The position numbers and the translations under genes were made by a program. This document shows positions 47,017 to 57,900 of a DNA stretch of 64,000 nt, in pieces. Within the stretch, counting starts at the first letter, position 1. Each line of letters starts with the position of its first letter. A model generated the notes under the pieces. It ran no database searches. It saw only the letters and a program-made list of their open reading frames with translations, and was not told the DNA's origin. Origin of the DNA: Temnothorax longispinosus (Eukaryota; Arthropoda; Insecta; Hymenoptera; Formicidae); NCBI RefSeq assembly GCF_030848805.1, contig NC_092359.1, forward strand, positions 2,035,001-2,099,000, in the 5' to 3' direction.

Positions 47017-49718
47017 GCATATAATATACTAACAAATAAACATTGATAAGAACAACAGATAAGAATTGCTCGTAAAAACGAGAATATACTATAATATATA
47101 CGTGTGCAAGTATACTTAAAAATGCTCCAAAATCAAAAAGGACACGTTTTCTTCCTTTTTATAATTTTAATCTTGACTCACTTATTCTATTTTATATCAA
47201 ATTATTACAGTTGAGGACGAAGACTAACAATATATCATATTTTCATTATTTTCTTTAAATCAACCTGATTTTCTTTTAAACCAACATCTTATTATTATGC
47301 TCGAAGGCCGTTGACCTTCTCACTTAGCTTTGCCCATTTCGTTGACTTCTTTATGATTAATTTAAAGGACATGTTTACGAATATGTACATAAGAAACTTT
47401 CGGGAACGAGGGAAACTCGTTTCCCGCAATATATACGTAAACGTAAATATATGATAATTTCGAGTGAAGTAACATTAACCTAACAAGTCAAACTTTAAAT
47501 TGCATTCCTTTTATTTTTTATTTATTTGTTTTTTTAGTTTCCAAAGTTTTCCCCCCAAAATTTTACGCTAACGGCAGCAGTGATGAGTGATATCTAATCC
47601 GTTACGAAACGCGAAAATCCATCGTTCGATCCCGTTGCCAAACGAGCTTAAATTTCTACGAAAGGGGGGTGGAAGGGTGATATGCGAGCGTTATCACCCG
47701 CATACCCGAGATTGTCAGTATCAGAATTCGAAAAATTCGCTCGTCGATCGATTGATCGTGCGTTATTACACGCACGTGCGGCAAATATCCCCCGATCTCC
47801 GATCGTCGGAGCGTCGCACGCTCCGCCGTCCGCCGTCCGCTGCAGTCACATAACCTATACGGGCGAAAACGGCAAACTGACTCACGTTGCGATCCCCGCC
47901 GGAGATGTGTCGCTGATACGGCGACACCGCCGAAAAGGTATCCGTCCGCGGCGTGTCAGCCCCCGACTGTCCCCTCCGATGCGTACGCCGACCCTTCAGT
48001 CAGCCCTTCATGCTCCCGTCACCCACGATCACCCACGATCGCACTGTTGCAACCGCACCGAAACCGTGCGCCGTGCGTGCTACATAATCCCAAATAATCC
48101 ACTAATCCAGTCGTGGACGTGGGACGTGGTCACTCGTGGTGCGACGAACTCCTTTTTATTACGACATCTACCCGACATTTCGGGAACAGGTTGCGTCATG
48201 TATTGATCGCGCGTCCTTGCCGGACTCGTTGTCAGATCGGTACATCATCGGCCCTTCCGACTTTCGACCGGCGAACACGTGGCGAATTGTCCCGCGAGCA
48301 GACACGACTGATCATTACGGTAGTGCATGGTAACCGGCGCCTTAATTAATGATCGTTGGTGACTGGAGAAATTTTTCGAGATTTTGTAAAAAATTTTGAA
48401 TGGCATACTTAAATGACTGAATAATGACGAAAAGTGAAAAATGCGTCATTCGGCGGGTTATCCATGAAATTATAGTCTCATTTAATTATATATTACATTA
48501 TACTAATAATAATAATTTATTATTAATGTATGCATACGATAATAAAAATTCCAGGGTTGAACGCGTAATTAAAATATAATTTACATCTAGGTGCATATGT
48601 AGTCGTGTCGTCTATGTAAATAATCTATGTAAGTAATCTATGAGGAGGATCATCGATTTATATTTTATCACAAAAATCAGAAATTTATGTATTTCGCGTT
48701 TACAATTTTATTTTTAATGCTATTATTTGATTTGGGTACAATTTTTAGGATGTTAGAAAAATTAACAATGGTTTTAAAAATTTTGATCTTATACTTATGG
48801 AAAAAGAAGATAAACATGCATATTGTGCGTGTTGCAACTGTGAGCTAAACAATATGCTGCTTTTTGTCATTTAAAAGCTCATAGAGGAATAACGTAAAAA
48901 ATTTTTCTATATTGATATCGTGCATCTTTTTTATCACTGTACAGTTAATAAATAAAAAAAATTGTAATTGAAATGCATCTAACATAACTAACAAGTCTAA
49001 AACTATTTTTTATCTTTGTGAGACTGTTTGCAAAAATACAAATTCAAGGAAATTAATCAATCGAACATTCAATTTATAATTTACATTACTTATATTGTCT
49101 GCATGAAAAAAAGAATCGTTTAAACATAACATAAGCAATACGTAAACAATCCATGTAGATATATTTCTGAAATTTACAGTACAACTCTGGAAAATTCGAT
49201 TGTGGCGTATACACCGGTAAGACATACAAAACTCGTCGAGAAAACAGTGTATGTTAATAACTCTGCGATTCTGCTTATACATTCGCAGATGCGCTACCAG
49301 TCGAGAATCGTTCGACTCCACATAAATGTTTGCAATATTCGCGAGATTTGGTCTCTGAAAAAAACGCGTACCTTTTGCCAAATCTAAAAGTGAGATGACA
49401 TTACCGATGCGCGTTTGATGGTATCTGATTCAAATGAATATTTGAATTTGATATTTAAAATGTTCTAACTGACGTCAAAATGACAAAAACGTTTTGCAAT
49501 TAAAAGGAATCGTCAGTTGTCAATAATGTCATTTGAAATGCAATACGAACTCGAGCCACTATTGAAATGTATATTTATCGAAATGTAAATGTAACATAAA
49601 GAAAAAGAATTGATAAAAACGTAACTTTAACCATAAGACTAGAGGCGCACACTGCCTTACAATAATAAATAATGATACCTGTAACGACAGAACAAAAGTA
49701 GAAATGTTTAATGTCATC
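47014..49718. other. Spacer between the foldback-rich region and BORCS8
   Basis: A+T-rich apart from a CpG-rich block at about 47580-48350. That block has several overlapping frames (for example 47682-48206) but no family signature. It may be a promoter for an unidentified transcript. The part after 48400 shows nothing. Confidence 0.45.
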
Positions 49719-49724
49719 TTTATT
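49719..49724 (-). terminator. Polyadenylation signal of BORCS8
   Basis: AATAAA on the minus strand 107 bases past the BORCS8 stop codon. Confidence 0.55.
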
Positions 49725-49830
49725 ATATCGATAATATTATATACGCGGCGTCGCAATCTACACGTACAAAACTCGCGGACGAGCGAGCTGTTATCACAGA
49801 AAAACCGAGCGTCCCTCCGCCCCGTCCCTT

Positions 49831-50594
49831 CTAATTGTGCGTGGCGGCCGATCGTTGCGTCTCGCCTGAGTGTCGGGCGTGATTCATCATCGACTCGACG
49901 CGGTTCGCCGTCTCCCGCACCACGTCGGATATCTCGTCCGGCAGGTGGTCCAGCGTCGGGATGTGCGCCGACAGCCTCTTGTAGACGGAGTCCCGGCTGC
50001 CGTCCTTCTTGTGCCGCCTCTGCTCCTCGTATTTGAGCTGCTGCTTGAAGAATATCGCGTTCTTGATGAACTCCAGGGTATTCTCGAAGCTCTTCCCGGC
50101 GCCGTGCATGGTACGGATCGCGCTGACCGCGTACTCCACGTCGTAGCACCTGCCCAGCAGCTGTTGCTGCAGCGCCAGCACCTCCACGCGCTTCTCCACC
50201 ATCGGCGGCAGCGCCTTCCTCACGTGTTCCTGCAGCCTGTAAAACGCGAGCGACGGCTCGTTCGCGACGATGTGCATGTTCTCCGATATCCGCTCCGTCG
50301 CTGCAACAACGAAATTTGTCGTCGCGTGGATCAATATTCATATTTTTTTTCAGTCACGTATCAACGTTAACCTCATCACACGCATAGCGATCTCTATTTA
50401 TATTCGTTAAAAAGCGGATCGCGACGTGGAAAAAGCGGATTTATCGAGTTTACTCGACTCGTGACGTCAAAAGCGAATTTTAGCGGAAAGGGGAGAGACG
50501 GAAAGGGAATTAGGAAAGTTGCCAAGACAAACGGCTAACCTTTCTTAACTTTCGTTTCCAGCTCCTGATCGGGTTGATACACTTTGGCGGCCAT
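49831..50594 (-). CDS. BORCS8: BLOC-1-related complex subunit 8 (BORCS8 / MEF2BNB)
   Basis: Two coding exons on the minus strand: 50594-50540 (begins MAAKVYQPDQELETKVKK) and 50300-49831 (stop TAG), 174 aa. The core ANEPSLAFYRLQEHVRKALP, then CYDVEYAVSAI, matches the conserved BORCS8 core (ANEPS, YRLQEHVR, VEYACSAV in the vertebrate protein). Role in animals: subunit of BORC, which recruits ARL8 and kinesin to lysosomes for outward transport. The insect protein has a C-terminal extension of about 50 residues beyond the 119-residue human form, polar and probably disordered. The start follows a short 5' leader in the spacer shared head-to-head with SSR2. Identity strong; the role of the extension is unknown. 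Confidence 0.88.
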
Positions 50595-51600
50595 CGCTTA
50601 TACCAGATTTATCGCATCGGGCGATCAAAAGTCTGCAGTTATAAATATATCACGCGGAGCGTCAGTTCGACATGTCGAGAGATGCAAATAGTAACCCTCT
50701 AACAATACCGCGCCTTGACCCGCGTCACGCGAAACATATCAGGGTCGTCACAGGTCGCGGTGTGGTACTCCTCTAAAAATAAACATCCGTTCCTTTCGGG
50801 ATGCGCTGCTCCGCGTTTTTTTTTTTTTTATCTTTCCCTCTTGCCAAGATTCTTCTAAATTCGAACCTAAAATCGAAGCGACGGAATCACTCGCGTTCAT
50901 TCACCACATTTAACAATCGGGCGACTGTCACGATCAGCTGATCGTCAACGTGTAGCGACTTCTTCGGCACTTTATACTTCCGCACTTGCACCTTTTACAC
51001 TTACGCAGCGATAATTTTATTATCGTTTGTGAATCGAAGGGGACGCAACAAATGATCGGCATCCTTTTTTGTTGTAACAATAAAATTCCGTTTTATCTCT
51101 CGCAGTCGATACTGAAAATTCCTTGCAATCCGGATTTATTAAAGTTATAGCTAGCATATTTTTTTTGTTCAATTTTTCGGCATTCGGCACTCGTTTTCCC
51201 AGATAGCAAAGCGCGTCTGAGAAAAATCGCGCAGACCTGTGATTTTCCTTATGACGCTGGCAACTTGCCGTATGCGTAATAAAATATTCCAGCGTTGTTG
51301 AACATGTTTTGTGAAAATGTATAAAATAGCAAACGACGCGCGCCACCGCCGCGCCGCCATCTTCGCGCGCTTGCAGCGCGTACCGGAAATAACGATGTGT
51401 ACGCGGACCTATCATCCCGTGTCGGAAACGTGGCAGCGGACGAGGCGCCGTTGGCACTGCTCTCTCGCGAGAGCTCGCGAGTGTCTCCCGGTGGCTCGCA
51501 CGCCGTCGTATGGTGCGTCCGCGTCCGGCACTGAGAGCAGCTGACACGAGAGACGTTTCGCGCGTTTGGAGACATCGGGACGACAGTAATCACCGGCCGT
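50595..51600. promoter_or_regulatory. Bidirectional spacer between BORCS8 and SSR2
   Basis: About 1 kb, C+G-richer near 51340-51600. It must contain both promoters since the genes diverge. The frames seen on both strands are CpG-driven and carry no domain. Confidence 0.45.
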
Positions 51601-51625
51601 CGAACGTCCGCACGGAGAAAAAAAT
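51601..51625 (+). other. Probable 3' end of SSR2 non-coding first exon
   Basis: A purine stretch followed by a strong donor GTGAGT at 51626, in front of the coding exon whose acceptor CTTGCAG ends at 52724. The start of this exon is not fixed. Confidence 0.45.
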
Positions 51626-51908
51626 GTGAGTTTTACTTTCACGTACGTTTTTTTCTATTTCAACGAGACCCGACGATTTTTCCCGCGGAACTGACCGATT
51701 TGTGTTTGCTGGCACGATCGCACGCGTTCTCGAACTTCTGCTCCAGAAAACGAGACGTCAACAGCTGTTCCAGCGCGCGAGACGATCGTGTTTCGTGTTT
51801 CGTAATTTCTGAAATGTGTTCTGGAAATTTCGTACACATCACTTGGTTACTTTTACACGTATCTGTCAGAATTGCGCTTAACGGCAGAATCGTCGAGACG
51901 CGTAAATA

Positions 51909-52594
51909 AAGGACCCCGCAACGGTCATGGGGGGTTTTGGCTCCCAGTCAAATTTAACAATAATGTAGGATAATTTAGTTCATAAAATGCTGATGAAAAG
52001 TGTCTATAGGCAAAAAGCCCAAAAATGGACAGTTTCCGAGATATAAGTCATTAAAGAGTGGAAAAATGAGAGTTTCAGGTTTCAGCTAATGGCAGTTTGC
52101 AACAGGCTGAATGCCATGCTTTCACTAAAACATTTACTTGATTGCTGAATGAATTATACTTATGCACAGTATGCGTGTTCACATAGTCAAGTCAATGATC
52201 AAACCATACATAATATAATGTCATTGCATCGAATGACATGTATGCAACATATACCGGGTGTCTGAGATCACCCGCCCACCCCTTTTCTTTCAAAAACTAA
52301 GCATTTTAGAGAAAAACGTTTTGAACACGCATACTGTGCATAAGTATAATTCATTCAGCAATCAAGTAAATGTTTTAGTGAAAGCATGGCATTCAGCCTG
52401 TTGCAAACTGCCATTAGCTGAAACCTGAAACTCTCATTTTTCCACTCTTTAATGACTTATATCTCGGAAACTGTCCATTTTTGGGCTTTTTGCCTATAGA
52501 CACTTTTCATCAGCATTTTATGAACTAAATTATCCTACATTATTGTTAAATTTGACTGGGAGCCAAAACCCCCCATGACCGTAGCGGGGTCCTT
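51909..52594. mobile_element. 686-bp TA-flanked element with 273-bp inverted arms
   Basis: Left arm 51909-52181 and right arm 52322-52594 are equal in length and, by eye, identical apart from about one base (A in CCCGCAACGG versus the T in the mirror copy). Ends are AAGGACCCCGC and GCGGGGTCCTT. Each side is flanked by TA (51907-51908, 52595-52596), the duplication expected for Tc1/mariner-type integration. The 140-base loop has no coding capacity. It lies inside the presumed 5' UTR intron of SSR2. Confidence 0.9.
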
Positions 52595-52725
52595 TACATA
52601 AGGTTGACATAAAGTATTGCGATGTGCGAGCTACGCGACTGACGTCGGTGAATTCATACGCGTAAACAGTGTTTCGCAGCGAAAATTGATGACAAAGTAA
52701 CTAATGAAGTCTTTTATCTTGCAGT

Positions 52726-53918
52726 ATGAAGTGGCACATCTTGCTCGCGGCGTTCGCCGCGCTGTGCGTAGCTGTGTACGCAGAGGAGGAGGAAGAGGCT
52801 GCTAGATTATTAGTGTCCAAACAGATACTCAATAAATACCTGGTAGAAAATATGGACATAGTTATTAAGGTAACGAGAAAGGAATATTTTTCGCCTATAT
52901 TTCAAGCTTTTGTCATCTGTACACAGTAATCACATTGAAGCGTTCCTTTAATGACCTCTATTTCTACAAATGTTTTCTACGAAATATTATTTTTTACTTG
53001 GCGCAGTCTGCATTTATTAAAAAATATTACTAATGTAACGAAAACAAAATTTGCAGTACACTATTTACAACACCGGCAACGTGGCAGCATTGGAGGTCGA
53101 GATCACAGACAATTCGTTCCATCCGGATCACTTCACTCACGTGAGCGGCGAGTTAAACGCTAGGATCGATCGCGTGCCACCGTACACCAACGTGAGCCAC
53201 ACCGTGGTTGTGAGGCCGCGTAAGTTTGGATATTTCAACTTCACTTCGGCCGAGGTTCTCTATCGCCGCAAGGAAGATGCTCCCCGGCTACAGGTGGCTG
53301 TGAGCAGCGAGCCTGGCGAGGGGCTCATCGTGGCATACAGGGACTACGACAAACAGTTTTCATCTCACGTGGTAAGTATGAACATATGTACTTGTGTAAC
53401 GATCGTATATTAAGATGTTGTAAAAGAGTTACAAGACATCGCCGAGATAGGTAGCCTTATAATTATACAAACTTTAGAAAGAAACTTAATCGCTTATGTG
53501 GATTATAATGTGAAACTAAATACTATGCTGACTGCATAGTATTTTACAGTAAAGTCTTGTATAATACAGTATGTACATATTATAACTGTACTACTTGTTT
53601 TTATTTTCTTAATTTATAACACAATATTTAATCTTATTTTTTCCTTTCCGAGTAAGATCATAATTATTCTATATCGTTTCCTTTATAACAAAATTACAAT
53701 AATTATTCCCTAAAGTCTTAGTTTAAAATTAGATAAATCCATGTATATACTATAGAGTTAAATTTTATCGCCTTGTAATCCTGTTTTGTTATGTTTCATA
53801 GATCGATTGGGCCGCGTTCGCCGTGATGACTCTACCTTCCCTGCTCATTCCATTCGCCTTGTGGTACTCGAGTAAAAGTAAATACGAGAAATTGCTGAAG
53901 AACACAAAAAAACACTGA
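52726..53918 (+). CDS. SSR2: Translocon-associated protein subunit beta (TRAP-beta / SSR2)
   Basis: Three coding exons: 52726-52869, 53057-53371 and 53802-53918 (stop TGA), 191 aa, phase 0 at both introns. N-terminal signal peptide (MKWHILLAAFAALCVAVYA) followed by an acidic stretch, a lumenal beta-sandwich domain with YTIYNTGNVAALEVEI and the sites NVS and NFT for N-glycosylation, and a single C-terminal membrane helix (AVMTLPSLLIPFALWY) with a short basic lysine-rich cytosolic tail. Role: ER-membrane subunit of the TRAP complex at the Sec61 channel, aiding translocation. Starts one base after the acceptor, so the first exon is non-coding. The 686-bp foldback sits in the intron before this exon. 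Confidence 0.94.
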
Positions 53919-54989
53919 TTGTATATTGTATGTTAGAGTCGTTTCCAGGAATTTCTAGGTCACTTTATAAATTTTCCTATATCATTGTAAGAAACACGAC
54001 TGTTCTACTACTTACATCTACTTTTGTAATAAACGTGACACTATTTATGAACATCATGTTGCACTTTATTTATTTAAGAATTCAACTTCTTGCTATCTGA
54101 ATTTCCATCGTCCAAAGAATGGAAATGGTTTGTTTACCCAATTATATTGGAACTTTTTGTTTTACGGTGAAATATCTTTTCTTCTAAAAAATCATTATAT
54201 CATGTTCGGACTTTATACCGGATCTTTATTTGATAAGCGAGTAACTCTAGATATTCTATTTCTCCTAAGCACTCCTATACTTAACTTAGAATACAACTTG
54301 AAAAATTGCTACGCTATACATATGTCCTACAAACGTGTATATATATCACAGCTTCACAAAATATAAAAAAATAAGGTTTCCTTTCTGTGATAATATACGA
54401 TAATATATCGTGTATATCGAACAATAAGTTGGCTGCCGTTTTATTTATGTAAACAAAAATATATAGTTTTATGACTAGGAACTATATCGTTATTAAAATG
54501 AAGATGATACACGAAGAATCGTGCATCATGGCAATGTTAACAGACTGTTATAATCATTCTTTACACGCACACGCACACACAATTGTCACAAAGTCATATA
54601 AATATGTACAATAATGTCATATATGTGTGTCACGTCAAGCGAAAATACAAACGTTTCACAAAAACTGAGCTTGTTTTTTTTTTCCAAGAAATGGACCTGT
54701 TTCCATACATAAAAAGAACGGATGATAATTTTGACCCCTTTAAGGCACAATTCTGTAATGATTATTATACTAATTTATAATGAATCATTTTTAATGAAAG
54801 CATCAGTCGTTATCCGTATTAGTCGCTTTACGTCGACAAAACTAAATTTTTCTCATGAAACTGAGCATCTTAAATTTAAATAATGTTTCTTATTGTTGAT
54901 AGGGGAACGGACGTTATTTTCTAACGAATCTTTGTCAACAATTCGGAGCTGCTCTGTATTCGATTTTAACTCTCCTAACATATCTTTTT
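53919..54989. other. Convergent 3' region of SSR2 and NUP210
   Basis: A+T-rich, no gene. AATAAA at 54028-54033 is a likely SSR2 poly(A) signal; on the minus strand AATAAA at 54440-54445 could serve NUP210. Confidence 0.45.
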
Positions 54990-57900
54990 CTAACATATAT
55001 CTCTCCTCCTGATATACGGTGTGCCGAAACTACGCGGGTCACCGTAAACAGACGATTCGAACGCCGAAAACGGCCTTAACGGCGGAGTTCGCGGGCTGGG
55101 AGTCGTGGGAGTAGTCGGAGTAGTTGTACACGGAGTACAGATCGTTTTCCTTATCATCGGCGGAGATTTGTCAGCTGTAAAAAAAAACCATCATTAATAT
55201 CACAAATGCTATATTGAGAAAAACGTCGTACGACAAACATCGTAAAATTAACGTCAATGAATAAAATATGAAAGAGAAAAAAAAAAAAATGGTACGTACC
55301 AAAAATACCTCTATTCCTGACTGTTAAATCGACAGCTGCCACTTTGTGTTTCCAGACTGAAAAATCCACAACTTTCGTTAGTAATACTGAAAATAACGTA
55401 AGTTTATTTTATTAAAAAAATTTGACTCTCGTCTTACCATAAAAGATGGTGATCACAATAACAGCGAATGTTCCCAGCGTGTATCTGTGGAAATACATGT
55501 AATTCACCCATTGTACTCCGGACATAGGGATGAATTGACTGTATCTTGCCACGCGTATGTGAAGCTGGAAAGAAACGCGTGATATCATTTAATGACTATC
55601 GCTATAACGTCCGGCAAGTAAATGCGTTTAAAACCCCCATACAGGTTACTTACAGATATGTTTTGCTTGGTCAAATCGTTAGAAATGAACATTTTTTGTC
55701 CCTGAATTTCGTCCTGATTATGCATTAGACGCAATCTGTACTGTATTGTAGATTTGGAGACGTATTGCCAAGTGACGGCCACACCATCCGGTACAGCGAT
55801 CTGATAGAAAAAAATGTAAATAGTATTATATTTCATAAAATTTAAAAAGAAATATACAAAAAGAATATTAACGTTTAGCAAATATAAATTTTTAACTATT
55901 AGCATCACACAATTCTAATAAAAAATAAATAATTCAATAAAGTTAAAAGACTTAATAAATAATTTTAATTGCGTTATTTCTTATGCGTAAGTCTAACATT
56001 TTCAGATTTTAAAGAAAAAAAATTTTTTTTTTTAGATTCTTAAACAAACGACTCACATTGAGATACTGTAACACCGACGACAATCCATACACCTCAAACG
56101 ATGTCGACAGCACACCACCAACACTTTGAGTGGTGACAAACGTGATCTCCTTGGCGTCGACGTACACAGGTGGCAAATAAGCGAGTTCCAGAGCTGCTGA
56201 CTCGATGTCACGGCTCTGGACGCTAATTTGAATACGGCTTTCCAACACACTGGCGGCTATAGTCGGAGAACTCATTGGTATGATGTCGCAATAATAAAAG
56301 CCTGTGATAAGCAAAAGAAAAAATCGTTGCAACAAACGTATCTTCATCTTTCATCGTGCGCGATAATAAGACTGCACCAACCTGTCACGATATCGAATCG
56401 CGGCTTCACGACGAACAAGTCCTTCACGCCGATCGACGAACTCGACGAGACGAACTGGATGTTACACGCGTAGGGAAACGTGTTCAATGCAAATGACGAT
56501 AACGTCCGACAACCGCCTAAGCCTCTAGCCAACACGTTATTCTCCTTGATCTCCTCGTCCTTACTCTTCAGCACGAGCGGAACGCTGAAGATTTCCGTGC
56601 CGGTGATGTTTCTTCCTCTCAAAGGAACGATGGATACCTGTGCGAAAAAAAAAATCACTTTATTACGACGTATACCGCGCCGCATTATGATATGTTATAT
56701 TTCTTTGTTAAGTGATTAATTACCCGTGCAACTGGTAAAACGTTGACTTCTATCTCACTCTGTACGTGTGTCGCGAGGCTGTGTTTTATAACGGCGTGGC
56801 CGACGTTTCGGGCGCGACCTATACCCGTGAGGGGATCCACCGACAATATCTCGGGCGCGGAGGACTGCCAGTATCCCGGATCACCGTCGGACGAGAGAAG
56901 CGGCATGGAGAAGCATATTATATCGCCAATCGTCAGGGTGGTCTTCGTGGGAAATATGATATCGCCGATCATCATGTGAACGTAGTCGAACATTCCATTG
57001 GGATGTTTCTCGTTGAAGGTCTTGATGACCAGCTCGCCGTTTTCCAGGAACCTGGCGGTAATGACGTTACCCGCGCCCGCGGTGAACGACGCTAGATCGG
57101 CGCGATTCAGCATGGCCTTAACGTTCGTCTCGGCAGCGTGGAATTTGTTTCCTACATTGTCGTAATATTCAACGATGTAATCCAGCTCCATTCCCTTCGG
57201 TAACATGTTCAGCTCCTCGCCGTTCCGTATGCGCAGTTTGGATTTCAGGGAGAGCATCATGTAATGAATAGGCTTGACCTCGACGACCACCGTCAACGAT
57301 TGCCTCAAGTTGTACGCTTCCGTATTCGTAACGGAGATAATCGTCTGACCGTAATTCTCACCGGATCGCACGATTCCGTTCTTCTCCACGGTCACGGCCT
57401 TCGCGGCGGGCGTCAAGGCGCGCGGGTCCTCGAATTCGTCGCCGTGCGTGCCCGATAAGATCCTGTAGGTCGTCGTGCCGTGCCGGTCGCGATTGGTTTG
57501 CAGCCGTAGAACGGAATTCGGTGACATCAGTAGCGTCGATATCGAGTTTCCCGACGATGGCGGCTCGGTCAGGCGCAGCTCCTCGAAGATCTCGATCTTC
57601 ACGAACGTGGTATATATGATGTCGTTCTTGCTGTAACTGGACAGCATGTTGCAGGGCACGGTGGCGTTCAAGTAGATCGTCGCCACACCTGGGCTCACAG
57701 CCCTGGCTCTCAGCGACACCTGATTCTGGTATCTGATGTTGATGCCGGTGCCCTCGTACATGTTGTGTAAAGTCAACAGACCGGGATCGCTCGACGACCA
57801 CGCGAAACTCAGCTGCAACTGCATGGAACCGATGATGAGGGGCGTCAGATAATCGGGGATACCGAATGCCCAGAGGGGAAACGTCGCGCCTGCTCTCACC

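Noticed and set aside
47682..48206. 174-codon frame in the CpG-rich block
   Set aside because: Arg/His/Pro-rich, no motif, overlapped by other frames; kept only as an unexplained CpG island.
49559..50341. 260-codon minus-strand frame over BORCS8
   Set aside because: Alternative frame of the same exon; Arg/Ala/Gly-rich and not conserved in look, whereas the BORCS8 frame has clear homology and correct splice phase.
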